A DNA stretch of 64,000 bases. It comes from Alviniconcha marisindica. Lineage: Eukaryota; Mollusca; Gastropoda; Provannidae. Under the pieces are notes generated by a model. It did no database searches, was not told the DNA's origin, and saw only the letters and a program-made list of their open reading frames with translations. Made by a program: the position numbers and the translations under genes. The stretch covers positions 40,001-104,000 of the forward strand of contig JABMCL010000067.1 in the NCBI GenBank assembly GCA_018857735.1, written 5' to 3'. Below, in pieces: positions 14,991 to 27,100 of this stretch (position 1 is its first letter; the number at the start of each line of letters is the position of its first letter).

Positions 14991-15424
14991 TGGTGGAAAC
15001 TAACCGAAGTCAGAGTAGTACTGACTGCGTCGCAAAAACATCTTGGACTGAATTCTCTTTAGGTAGTCGGGTGTTTACTTTGTTCTGTGTCGAGTCAAAG
15101 GCATGATGGCGAATTTCTAATTCAGTATGGCGCGTGAAGTCTGTTGAAATCGGAGGTAAGTGTCGGTTATCAGTTGTAGGCTACTGACTGTGAACAATCG
15201 CCGATCAGTTTTAAAATTGTATGTCCTTGAGACTTGTGTCATTAAACGTTATACATGAGACTGCAATCAAATTGTACAACCTTGGCATACCATTATGTAT
15301 TTTTTAAGTTATTCAAATAATATATCATGTACACACATTTGAAAATCATGGCCTTCATGTGGCCTCAGTTGAACTTTATGGTGGGAGTTTCAAGATAAAG
15401 TCTAGAACGTTGTCTGGTTGAAAA
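14991..15424. other. Unannotated stretch
   Basis: No gene-like frame and no repeat that I could match elsewhere in the window. Confidence 0.4.
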
Positions 15425-15746
15425 TAATAACAATAATAATAATAGGGAACTTATAGAGCGATTTTGGAAACTCAAAGCGCTTTACAACTTAAAGACTGAA
15501 AAACATACAATGCGCAAATACCCATGATTATGTCTATGGTGTACAAGCATACAAAACATACCGTGAAAATTAACGAACATTTTTATACAATGCATGGCAA
15601 AAACACACGCACGTGACAAGATCCTACGGCGTACACGCGCGCGCGCGCGCACACACACACACACACGCACGCACGCACGCGGCACGCACACAGGATCGCG
15701 AGAACACACAATGCCAATACTGTGGCTAAGAGCACACGCACGCACG

Positions 15747-15809
<63 letters not shown>

Positions 15810-15830
15810 ACACGGCTCAGAAGGATATAT
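15425..15830 (-). mobile_element. LINE 3'-tail remnant with microsatellites
   Basis: Read on the minus strand, this resembles the 3' end of the LINE remnant at 43980-44640. It has (GT)n/(GTGC)n blocks around the island gctcttagccacagtattgg (rc of about 15712-15731), then an agcgctttgagtttcc segment, then an ATT-rich tail at about 15425-15445. No coding part remains. Confidence 0.55.
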
Positions 15831-15887
15831 GTATTAAAGACCAGCCCGCGTTATTTTATTTCTTATTATTAAAGGAGTTGAAGCCGC

Positions 15888-16328
15888 TACCGGTAATGGC
15901 CAAGGAGTGAGACGGTTAGAAATTCCAGGGACGTTTTAAACGCCATTTTGGGCCACAAACATCATCAAAATCACTCAAACAGGGTCATATCTAGCAAATG
16001 AAACCAACATTTGCAACAAAAGTGACTTCAATTTAGTATAAACAGTAGCCTATGTACGATCGATTGTTTTGCCTACATCAGCACTCGGGAATGTACGGTT
16101 ACTTAAAACTATACCTAGATCAAATGTCTGAAAGGAACATGCGCCCACTGAAGGACACAAATGCGTGTGTGTCGGTGGGGGGAACCAACTTCTGCTGCAA
16201 ATTTTGGGTTTATTCGCTTCGTGTGACCCCGTTTCAGTGTTTGGCGATTCCGTGATGATGTTCGTGACCTAAAATGGCGTACAAAATGTCCCAGGAATTT
16301 CCGACCGCCTCCTTGGATATTACCGAGT
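15888..16328. mobile_element. Palindromic MITE with ~120-bp arms
   Basis: The left arm, from ccggtaatggccaaggag (about 15890) through cgccattttgggccac and atcatcaaaatcac, is repeated inverted on the right. There it appears as gtgacctaaaatggcg and runs to ctccttggatattaccg (about 16310-16326). The similarity continues inward through catttgcaacaaaag. The element is about 440 bp and has no coding capacity. It fits a non-autonomous DNA transposon. No clear target-site duplication was found. Confidence 0.75.
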
Positions 16329-16876
16329 TTACCTCTAAGCATTCCCGAATTTCAAACCCGAGCTCTGAACTCGCCCTAGTTGTCTTAATATTAGCCATGA
16401 AATATTGAAATTTTCACAACAGATACCACCGCGAACTGCAACTTCCGGTCATTTTGGATTTCCCGGATTGTTACGTCAATTGCGTATCACTTGAAACATC
16501 AACATATCATCATCATCATTATATCAGATTACGGCTCGTAGGCTATTTTGCCTTTTAGCCTTTTGCCTGCTAATTCGTGTTTTCGTTTATATTATGCTCA
16601 ACATTATTCGTTAGGAGTGCTGCGTAAATCGACCTGGCTTATTTTCGTCAGTTACCTTATTCCATGTATTATGCCGTTTCCAATGTTTATCTAGAATGTT
16701 TTTGAATGAGTTTTGTGTTCCTGCTAATACGATGTTGGGTGCAGGCTGTTCCAATTGTTTAAAAGAAAACTAAAAACTAAAAAAACCGGCAAAAACTGAT
16801 AGTCTACAACCGATTTTTCACAGGTCTTCCGGCTCTGACCCTCTCCAAATCACACTTGGGTCACAACACAGCGGCC
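16329..16876. other. Upstream region of the glycosyltransferase gene
   Basis: An AT-rich stretch without a recognisable repeat. A T-rich tract followed by tttcacag at about 16814-16823 could be the 3' splice site of a 5'-UTR exon, but this is not established. Confidence 0.35.
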
Positions 16877-18034
16877 ATGATGCGAACGTCGAAGTCATTC
16901 CTCAAACCCTTTGCCCTGCTCTTTGTCATCAGCGGCGGTATTCTGCTCTGCTGGCATCGCAGCGTTACGACGAATGCTCGGGCGGCGTGTGTCTGGCAAC
17001 ACGCTAGTTACAAAGAGACTCTGAACCCGAAGGCCGGCAAGCCCTCCGCTGAAATTGCCCGCGTCCCCAACGAGGACAAACTTCACCTTTGTAGTCCGGT
17101 CATCGAGACGACCTCCAACGGTGAGGTTGAGGAGGAGCTGTTTCGCGCGGCGACTGTCATCGCTGAGAAGCGAGGGGTGGTGCTGTTCTCCGTCCTCAAC
17201 GACGCCTACTTCGACCTGGCCGCCAGCTGGTTGTGCAACACGGCGCCCCTGGGCGACGTCCACCGCCATGTGCTCTTCCTGACCACCGACGTGGCCACGG
17301 GTCAGCGCCTGCAGGACGCGTGGCCGGACATCTCCGTGGTGTCCATGAACGAATCGAGCTTCTCCGGGGCGCAGGTGTACAGCAAGGCGGGATACGTCCA
17401 CTTGATGGTGCAGAGGACGCGCCTCCTTCTGCGCCTCGTCAAGACCGGGATCCGCGTCCTGCTCTTCGAGGTGGACTTCGTGTGGCTCGGCGACCCGCTG
17501 CCCGCCGTCCTGTCCCACTCGCGCCTGTCCCAGGCCGACGTGGTCGCCACCCAAATCCACGGGCAGCCCCAGCTGGTGTGCGGCTGCTTCCTGTTGCTCA
17601 ACCCCACGCCGGCGACGACCAGGCTGTGGGCGCGCCTTACGGAGAGGATGGACGGGCTGAACAAGCAAATCGCCAACAAAAGCGCGCTGGCCCCTGTGTC
17701 CGAAGGCACTAACGACCAGACGTTCCTCTCCGCCCTCATCAAGGAGAGGTACGGAGGTGTGCGGGTGGCCATCCTGCCCGAGGCGCTGTTCCCTGACGGC
17801 AAGTGGTACGACCTGCCCCATCTGAGGGCGGCCACTCCAGCGGCCCTCGTCATCCACAACAACTGGATAGCCGGCAACGCGGCCAAAATTCGGCGCGCCA
17901 AAGCGTTCGGGCATTGGTTCCTCGGCGCTAACAGCACAGAGTCCAAGGTCATCTCGTGCAACGTGACCGCTGTACGCGACCTGTTAGAACGCAGACACCG
18001 TGACCTGCTTTCTCACGGATCACAGACACCGTGA
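16877..18034 (+). CDS. GT77-like type II membrane glycosyltransferase, intronless
   Basis: The product (385 aa) is predicted to be a Golgi type II membrane protein that transfers a sugar from a nucleotide donor. Residues 1-10 are basic, residues 11-26 form one membrane anchor, and the rest is a lumenal catalytic domain of the Nucleotid_trans (GT77-like) type. The metal-site region reads LLFEVDFVWLGDP, with E198-V-D200 where the family usually has DxD. NDQTFL near residue 279 is a second family hallmark. Several N-glycosylation sequons are present (NES, NKS, NST, NVT). I chose ATG 16877 because it sits in gcggccATGa and because the open frame upstream has only a TTG. The coding part is strikingly GC-rich compared with its AT-rich flanks. 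The last codons and the stop lie inside a 31-bp tandem repeat. Donor and acceptor sugars cannot be read from the sequence. Confidence 0.9.
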   Translation: MMRTSKSFLKPFALLFVISGGILLCWHRSVTTNARAACVWQHASYKETLNPKAGKPSAEIARVPNEDKLHLCSPVIETTSNGEVEEELFRAATVIAEKRGVVLFSVLNDAYFDLAASWLCNTAPLGDVHRHVLFLTTDVATGQRLQDAWPDISVVSMNESSFSGAQVYSKAGYVHLMVQRTRLLLRLVKTGIRVLLFEVDFVWLGDPLPAVLSHSRLSQADVVATQIHGQPQLVCGCFLLLNPTPATTRLWARLTERMDGLNKQIANKSALAPVSEGTNDQTFLSALIKERYGGVRVAILPEALFPDGKWYDLPHLRAATPAALVIHNNWIAGNAAKIRRAKAFGHWFLGANSTESKVISCNVTAVRDLLERRHRDLLSHGSQTP

Positions 18035-18124
18035 CCTGCTTTCTCGCGGAACACAGACACGGTGACCTGTTTTCTCGCGGATCACAGACACCGTGACCTG
18101 CTTTCTCACGGATCACAAGACACA
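17991..18124. repeat. 31-bp tandem repeat at the 3' end of the CDS
   Basis: The unit begins tgacctgctttctcacggat and starts at 18001, 18032, 18063 and 18094, with a partial unit before the first. The glycosyltransferase stop codon is the TGA that opens the second unit (18032-18034). A related fragment lies at about 18590-18622. Confidence 0.92.
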
Positions 18125-18152
18125 GTTGTAACCGGTTTTTGTTTTTCCAAAA

Positions 18153-18158
18153 AATAAA
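18153..18158 (+). promoter_or_regulatory. Candidate poly(A) signal AATAAA
   Basis: AATAAA lies 119 bp after the glycosyltransferase stop, inside ccaaaaaataaacaaaaag, and is the nearest canonical signal. Use in vivo is an inference. Confidence 0.55.
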
Positions 18159-18589
18159 CAAAAAGATTCAGGGCTGGGTTTCACTTCACATTATTTAATT
18201 AGTATTATTAATTGCCTTTTTAAAACGAATTATTGGGTGACGAATTGAGAATACTATGCAATGATGATAATTGTAGACCGCTAACAGACTGCTAATAAAT
18301 TGATGAGTAGATGGAATTAAAGTGATAAACCCCTGTGTGTGGAACACGGGTTTTTATTACTTTTTAAAACTATTGGGGGGTGAAGAGACAGTAACTGAAT
18401 AAGCCTGCGGCCGGTTTACTAATTTATTTCCTGACCCCAAGCTGATAATCTACAGCACTCATGTTGACTCTATTCTACTATTACTATCAATCTTTCTCAT
18501 ACCCAAAGACACAAACACGCGTGCACACACACACACACACTCGCATACACAATCTGTATATAGTAATACACATACACAAAACAGAATGA

Positions 18590-19270
18590 CCTGCTTTCTC
18601 ACGAACACACACACCGTGACCTTGACTACACCAATCAGAAGTTTTTCTTAAGACAATGACGATGATGCTGTACCATCAAGCTATATTTTGGACGCTGTAG
18701 GTATAGTAAAAACAGTCATGATTTTATTACATAAGCCCTCACTCTGACATGGACCTTGACAATTGCAAAATAATATTTTTAAATGACACTCTGGTTCATG
18801 ATGATCCACGTCATGGGGATGTATCACTATAACAAGTTTGGTTCGGAAGATATCATCTGGACAACCGTTTCTTTAAATTTTGAGCCTTTGCTGTGAAATA
18901 ATATACAAGCATACTTTTGTTGCGCCAAAAGATGTGTTTTGATTTGCCGTGACAAAAATTTTACTTGTGGCAACTCCCGCCAATGATAGACCACAGCAGC
19001 CCAATTTTTCACTGATCACTTTGGCTTATGAAGATGCACCATCAAACTAAGTCTGGTTGCAAAAAGTTCAGCAGGTCAGACGGTATTGTGCAGTCACATT
19101 TTGTTTATTTGAGCCCTGTGACCTTGGCCTTGAAGACAGCAAATCAACTTTTTGCATGACATTCTGGCTCATCATGATGCTCCACCATACTCAGTTTTGT
19201 GCCCACACCGGACACTCACACAGATGGACACAGTGATTCCAATCACCCTTACATGGGGGTACAACTGAAA
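18590..19270. repeat. Degenerate ~190-bp dispersed/tandem repeat
   Basis: Related phrases recur: gatgctgtaccatcaagcta (about 18664), gatgtatcactataacaag (about 18817), gatgcaccatcaaactaag (about 19032) and gatgctccaccatactcag (about 19177). Each follows 'tgac...ctggttcatgatgat'-like sequence by a similar distance. It ends with gtgattccaatcacccttac. No coding potential. Confidence 0.55.
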
Positions 19271-19413
19271 GCCACACCTGGTATAATATTCTTTAATAGT
19301 AAAAAGGTTTTGGAATGTTGAGTAGTTGCCAAAACACAGTTATAAAATGGACACAGCAATAACAGTCATTCAAAAATGACATCCATCCAAACAAAGTTTT
19401 AAGATAGTTGCAG

Positions 19414-19745
19414 TGTTAGCCAGTTAGTAATTGGATTTTAATGTCCAGTCAACTGCACAAGGAACTGTGTCATAAACAAATGTGCAATTCAGAAATTCTC
19501 ATATGTAAACCCTTTCTGAAGTCAAATATTACAAATATATCTACACACATAAGAACGAAACATACATACACAAACACCAAAGACAAATCTTCAAAGAGTT
19601 AGTTCATACAATATTGCTGTTGTTAAAAAAGCATATATCAGGGTGGTTAGGACATGCTGGTATTGTCAACCATTACATCTGATTTATCAACACCAGATTA
19701 AGGAAAAATCTCAAAAAAGAATGAACAGAGTGATAATTATTCAAT
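19414..19745 (+). repeat. Dispersed ~330-bp repeat 'gamma', copy 1
   Basis: From gttagtaattggattttaa through gctggtattgtcaaccatt to about 19745, this aligns in the same orientation with 39608-39945. The first part recurs near 62600. There are no terminal inverted repeats and no coding capacity. Confidence 0.65.
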
Positions 19746-20860
19746 AATCAACAAATAAAACAATGTTAAAATTCTAGCATGCACAAAAAAGGCAATGGGG
19801 GTGGGAAATGAGGAAAACTGATCTGGCTGAAAAGGTACAGAAATATTTTCGCTCCAAAATACATTATGGTCCCTATATTTGATATAGCCCACAGACCCCT
19901 CTTGATATTTTTTTCTTGCCAAGGCCACTTGGTCTGATATATTGTAGCTGAACGTATGCAAAATTGATGAGATAATTATTTCACAATCAGCAGATTCTTT
20001 CAAACCCCTGCCACCCCCAAAAATGGAAGATAGCAGCAGAACGGTGATGCAAACATTGCACTTGAAAATACAGGTAAAACAATTGCTTAAATGTGATGAC
20101 CTGCTCTGAAAAATCAAGTACACAAACAACACTATGAAAACGTAATTTCAAACTGAAAAGACACAAATGAAAATGAAATCTCTGTGTGGTCATCATAAAA
20201 CACAGCATGTCAAAAATGACTCCAACCGGTAACTGTATATGCTAAGGCTGTGCTTGAGTGTTTCTTTGGGAAAAATGGAAAAAGACACATGCCCAAAATA
20301 TATGGGTTACTACCCTGTTGAATGAGCAAGTATGTATGTGTGTGTGTGTGTGTGTACAATATGGTATACATTATTTTGTGAAACACATGGAATGCATGAA
20401 AATATATTAATATTAAAAATGAGTAATGTAAATTTCAAAACCGGTTCTCTGATCCATGTGTATGTGTGTGTGTGTGTGCATACATGCATGCATGCATGTG
20501 TGTGCGTGTGTGAGCGTGTGTATGCATGTCTATGTCGGTGCTTAATACTGTATCAATTTTGGAACTCATCAGAATACATTTACATCAAAAATGAGTACTG
20601 TCCATTTCTAAAAAAATTCTTTGCTTCCTGTGTATGTGTGTGCAAATGTGTGTGTGTGTGTGTGTTTGTGTGTGCGTGTGTGTGAGGTTTTGTTTTAGTG
20701 AGCTTTTGGGCAGAAGGGGGTAAGTTGGCAGGGGTGGGCTGATTATCACTTGTAAAAGTCAGCAAAGTATCAAAATGGTGTGATGGGGGTGGGGGATGCA
20801 AGGGAGCAGAAGGTAACATAACACTAACAGCCAAAACATCACGCTCCAGCCAAAAGACCC
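19746..20860. other. Downstream flank / 3' UTR side of the arylsulfatase gene
   Basis: This holds two loosely similar ~150-bp segments, each ending in (TG)n (20331-20355 and 20461-20480, with another TG block at 20634-20685). No further exon was recognised. An unverified part of it will be the arylsulfatase 3' UTR. Confidence 0.4.
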
Positions 20861-21132
20861 CTACGACTCCCACGGCCCCCAAAAGCCGTTGTGCAGCTTG
20901 GGGTCACACTGGGGGTCACTCTTGGGGTAGACAGGGGGCACGGCAGTGCTGTTGTAGTAAGCCAGGCGCTGCAACAGCTGCTTCACCACATCCGGCCGTT
21001 TCTCAGCCAGGTCAATCTCCTCATCTGGGTCGGATGTCACATGGAAGAGCCAGACGTTCTTGCTGGGCGCATCGCGGACTGTTTTGGGGAAGTAGAGGCT
21101 GGTGCTGGGTGGGGGGATCCAGCTGCTGTTGC
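20861..21132 (-). CDS. ARSB: ARSB exon 8 (terminal)
   Basis: The acceptor is ctccacag|gcaaca. It encodes [14 protein letters not shown] through [18 protein letters not shown] and the GFWGPWES end, with a TAG stop at 20863-20861. Confidence 0.92.
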
Positions 21133-22149
21133 CTGTGGAGAGGTAAGTAACTTGTTTTTTTACGCCCAGTCAACCAGTACAGTTATATCAAGATGGAGAG
21201 GAGGAGAAAGCACAGAGGGTCAGTGGGTCAGTGGTGAGGCTGGGGATTTTTATTCGTGCAGGTAATGAAGAGATACATGTAACAGAGAACACAGGTGACA
21301 AAGACCTGAATAAACTTGACACTAATCAAAGAAACTGAACTATATGCAATTACATACACAGAACACACAAGGATACACAAAAACTAAATCATGCACACAA
21401 GCACACACATACATGCATGCACACACATACACACACACACATAGCACTGCATGCACACACACACACTCACATGAACACACACACAAACACATATATACAA
21501 AGCACATCTCTCCCTGCAGCTCACCTGGATCTCCAGTGATCAGTTTATATTCTCCCACCCGAATGGCGGCCCGTGTGCGCGTGTCAAAAATGTCCGGGTA
21601 CAGGTTGTCTCCCTTGGGTGGGAACATTATGTCAATGTTGTGCAGGATTTCAGAACGAGGACTGGCCTGACCCTGGCTGCATGAGAATGACGTCAAGGTT
21701 ACATTTTTCCTTTTGTTTTGCTTTACTCCAAAACTAAATCATTCTATCTGAACCTACCTATCCTACCAATTTTTTTTAATTCAAATATTTTCTGTACTGC
21801 ATTTTCTTGCACCCTTCTCCAAGAATTTACACAACAAAGCATTCAACTTTGCACCCGCCCCCCCCCCCCCCCCCCCATCCGCATACCCCTTACTTACAAT
21901 TGATGGCATGCACCTATAATAAATACAATAAAATGAACTAGCACACAAAAGCACAATCAAACCATTACTATAAGTATAACATTAAAATGACTTATGTGTT
22001 GGGGGGTTTCAAGTTTATTTTTTTAATTTTATTTCTGTCAGACAACACACCTCTCTGTAGCAAGCATAATTATCTAATGACAACAGAATAAACCAACACA
22101 AAAGCAGAATGAAACTATTACTACAAGCATTAAATTAAAATGTTAGTTT

Positions 22150-22210
<61 letters not shown>

Positions 22211-23113
22211 GTGTGTGTTGTTGTTGTTGTTGTTTTTTGGGGGGGTTCTTTTCTTCTTTCTTGTTTTCTCTCTTTTTGGAGCAAGCATAATCTTAATTGT
22301 CCCAGAGCATTTACTCAAATTCTGGTGTGCAAACCTACCAGCAGTATAAAAGTGGGTTTTGTTATTGTTGTTGTTGTGGAGGTTTTTTAAAACTATTTTT
22401 TCTTTAAATTGCTATCATTCTGTTTGTATAATTACACACAGTTATTGTTTCTCTCTCCTATTTCACTGAGCAGACCAACTTTCGCATCACTGAATCATAT
22501 GCACAGGAGAAACAGCTTAAAAAAAGTAACAACAAAAAAAGCAAAATGAAATAAAAATGTCCCTCATTACACCATGGGACCTCCAGAACCAGACCCACTC
22601 TGCAGGGTAAATAAACTGTCAGGAAACGCTACTACCCACCCACCCACCCCCCAAAAAACCAGCATTACCTAACTATTGTAGATCAGTGAGAAGAGAACAA
22701 CAACTCTAGGTGAACTCATTGGGTTGTAAGGTCAACGGATCAATGTGGAAGAAATTGCTCTGATTTTACGGATTCTTTTAAGTAAGTATGTAAACATGGT
22801 GCTTAACATCCACAAAAACCATAAGGCTTATTAGGGATGGGGAAAAGGGGGGAAAGGGGTATGGAGGTGGGGGAAGGGGGAGATTATATACCTATCTCTA
22901 CACTGTCACCACCAGATTGACTCCTGCATTAAGATGGGCAGTGACAGTTCAGTTCATTTTGCTTAATATCCTCAGATGCTAAAGAGCATATTAGGGACAA
23001 TGTGTAGAATAATCTTGTCTTGGATATAAGCAGAAGTGATGAGAACAGAACTACTCATGTGATAATAAAATAATAACAGCTGGTGTCTATTGTTCTATTG
23101 ACAGTGCAGTTCT

Positions 23114-23200
<87 letters not shown>

Positions 23201-23933
23201 CGTCTTGCCTTCTCACTAACATCAAACAGCTGGACAAAAATAGTAACATTAAAAAATTAAAAAACTACCTGCATGCATAAGTGACAGCTGTAAATCCACA
23301 TCTGTGCAAGGCCTCATATGTGATAAGTCTTATGAGTATATAAGCAGATACTATGCAAATAACAACAGATATTACATGGACATGGACATACTACTGATGA
23401 AGATCTGTAACGTTAATTTGCCTTTTCATCAGCTAAAACAGAAAAAGAAGAAAAAATGTGTAAAAATAAATAAATTTAGTCTATCAAACACCCACACATT
23501 TTAATATAAAAAATCTTTATCAACAAACAAAAACTGTTCCGACAAACCTGATCATTGACCACTGATCAAAACCATCCAAGGGCTTTGTCCCATTGGTGGA
23601 CCCTCCAGCCAATTGCAGAAGAGTGGGGAACCAATCAGAAACATGCATGAGCTCCTTGGTGCGAGTTCCAGGCTTTTTGAGCAGGTTGCTGTGGACAAAA
23701 CCTACGCCACGCATGCCACCCTCCCACAGCGAATGTTTCCAACCCCTCAGTGGCCAGTTGTTGCCCCCCTCAAGGATCTCACCTCCGTTGTCTGTGTGGG
23801 AAACACAGTACAAGGATCAGTTCACAAACACACTCACACACACACACAAACAGAGTGGCCAGTTGTTGCCCCCCTCAAGGATCTCCCCTCCGTTGTCTGT
23901 GTGGGAAACACAGTATATGGATCACTTCACACA

Positions 23934-24005
<72 letters not shown>

Positions 24006-24073
24006 GGCCAGTTGTTGCCCCCTCCAGAATCTACCCTCCTTTGTCTATGTGAGAAACACAGTACATGGATCAC

Positions 24074-24150
<77 letters not shown>

Positions 24151-27100
24151 CATACCACACACTCCTCCCCCCTCTCTCCCATTCAGTGATCCACACACAC
24201 CATTCACACCCACCCACACAACCATTTAGTGGTTCACACCCACACCATACCACACAGTGACACACACATATATACCATTCAGTGATTCCCCCCATCCCCT
24301 CTGCCCCATTTTCCTTTTTTTAGTAAACACAACATTGTAGCTGCGAGAGTCAGAAGGAGGAGCAAGAAAAGGAAAAGAAGGAGAAGAAACATACCTGTGG
24401 AAAAGATGAAGACAGTGTTGTTCCACATGCCGGCCTGCTGCAGAGCCTGAGTCAGGTTGCCCACACCCTCGTCCATGCACGACACCATCCCTAAAGAACA
24501 GGCACAGGGTGAAAAACATTCCCAGTTCAGAGTTCTAAACCTTTATGGTGTGCCTGTGACAGCCTGCTGATCACAATTATTTTTAATGCAGTGGAACGTC
24601 TTTGATAAACTGAAAGATCACTGGATTCGTCAGAGCCTTCTTTTAAGAGGCTCATCCCTCTTTTAAGATTGCAAAGCCTTTCTCTTCAAAACTCCATACA
24701 ATAAACCCCTCCCTAAGGATCACCCCTCTTCTTATCAGACATGTTTACACCCAAATACAGATCAGAGTACACTCTCTTTTTTTAAGTTAGAAAAGTTAGA
24801 GTATGTTCAGTTTTTAGCCACACACTAGGGGCAGTGCTTGATGCATCATGGCCTACACTATAATGGCCTACACTGTAATGACCTACACTATAATGACCTC
24901 CACTGTAATGGCCTACACTGTAATGGCCTGCACTATGATGGCCTGCACTGTAATGGCCTACATTATAATGGCCCACACTGTAATGACCTACACTATAATG
25001 GCCTACACTATAATGGCCTACCTTATAATACACTATAATGGCCTACACTATATTGGCCTACACTATAATGGCCTACACTATATTGGCCTACACTGTAATG
25101 GCCTACACTATAATGGCCTCCACTATTATGGCCTACACTATTATGGCCTACACTATAATGGCCTACACTATAATGTGCCTCCTTTAATTCATCCTATTCA
25201 GCAGCAACCATCACTGCATACATGTTTCATTGTTTAGTAAACCCCACCCTTCTGAGAAGAAAAAACAAGAGGCAAGGAGGGGGGAAGGGAGAGTACAATG
25301 TGCAAAGTGTCTCAAACAGTTAGCTATTATACAATGTAAGTGTTGTAATAATAATCATTAATTAAAGCAAATCTTGTCCCTAGAGTCTATTCTAAGCACA
25401 TACACACACACACACACAAACAGAGGCTACATATACACAGCTTAAAACAGGCAGCAAATGCCCGGGAGACTTGGAATCGCTAAAGACATCAGCACGGAAC
25501 AGAAAACATGGCCGGTCTACAATTTTGTACCAGAACAAGCTTTTCTCATTACTCGCTGTGTTGAGATTGTAATACTGAATGCCATGTGCCTACGGCTGTG
25601 CTGATGACGTATGAATAAAATAAGAAGGCTTGGGGCCTTTGCCGTTTTCCCACTATGGAGTCTGGACATTTCTTGATGTGTGCTGTATGATCATGTGAAA
25701 CACTTTCACTACACTCGGCGAGCAACATCCAAACACTCGCCATCCTGAAAGGGGGGAATGCGGCCTGTCAGCAAGTACCTGCATAGGTTTTGCGATTCTT
25801 GTCCTGGATGAAGTAATAATCCCAGGTATACCTCTCTGGCACTTGCAGGGGGGAGTGCACCGCTTGGTATGCCAGGTACAAAAACAGGGGCTGAAAATGA
25901 AACATGCCCCGCGTTCCAGTAAAGCATTTAACACTGACTGAATGAGAAACAACAGCAAAAATGGCAGCAGCCTCCATTTTGAACTTCATCTTGTTACCAA
26001 GTGCCATAACAAATGAGAAATGAGAATCTACGGTGCTGTTCACCTTCATAAAATGATGTCAAGTACGCTGTTCCTGTTGGTTTAAACTTTTCGTGAATGG
26101 CAAATTTACCGAACATTTCCATGTTTTTGTTGTGATGGCACAACAGCACTTTCCTTTGTGTTTGATGCATGTGCCAATCATGTTTAGCTCATCAGCTGTG
26201 ACACCAACAAAGCTGTGCCTTGTAAGTTATATTCAGGAGCATCTTATCTGTGGCCAAAATTTTGGGGGTACACTGTACGAATTATATCAAGAAGCACCTT
26301 GTAGTATAGAAATTACAATAACTTAAAGGACAAGTCCAAGGTTTTTAAGTACGCAAAATGACCATCGAAATGATTGACAAATGAGTCACTAGTTTGAGAT
26401 TTAATCAAATAAAAAATGGAGAAAAAAATGCTTATGTTGGTTTTTAATGATTTTATTTTCTGTAGGCTGGCTGAGACTGCTGTCTCTGGTTCTCCATCAG
26501 TCATGTGACTTTCTCGGAAATGATGTCAGTTTGGGGAGTCAGTGCGGTTGCCATCTTAGATTGTTCGTTGAATGTGTATGCGTGTGGTCGACAAAAAGCT
26601 CTAACCATGCTGGCCTGCTGTGTTGTAGCAAACTGTAACAACTCACAAGCAACCCAAAGCATAACTATGCACGAGTTCCCATGGAATTGACCTGTTGTGC
26701 GGCGAAAATGGGTCAAATTTGTGCAATTCAAACAAGCTGACTGCTGTGCCTCAGTCACACCCATTTGTGTAGTGAGCACTTTGCTGAGTGCGATTTTGTA
26801 AACTTTATGGCGGAATACCAAATGGGGTTTGCTTTAAAGCAGAATTTGTAGGGCTGTCCACAGGGTAACTGACTGAAAAAATTCAAGTTCAAATCTCCAA
26901 GGATGAAGCTGACGAGCAGCAAGCGCACAGCATGATACCAAAAATTAAGAGATACACTGATAGTGATACCCTGAAACAAGCGCTAACAAGGCAAAGACAA
27001 AAAGTCTAACACGAATGCCTATGGCAGAAAAGGCCATGAAAGAAAGAGACTGTACACAAATGCCTGTGGCAAAGAAAGAAAGACCAAACCACAAATGCTA

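Noticed and set aside
16895..17914. 339-codon open frame on the minus strand
   Set aside because: It is the antisense of the GC-rich glycosyltransferase coding region. The sense frame has the domain, and the antisense one matches nothing.
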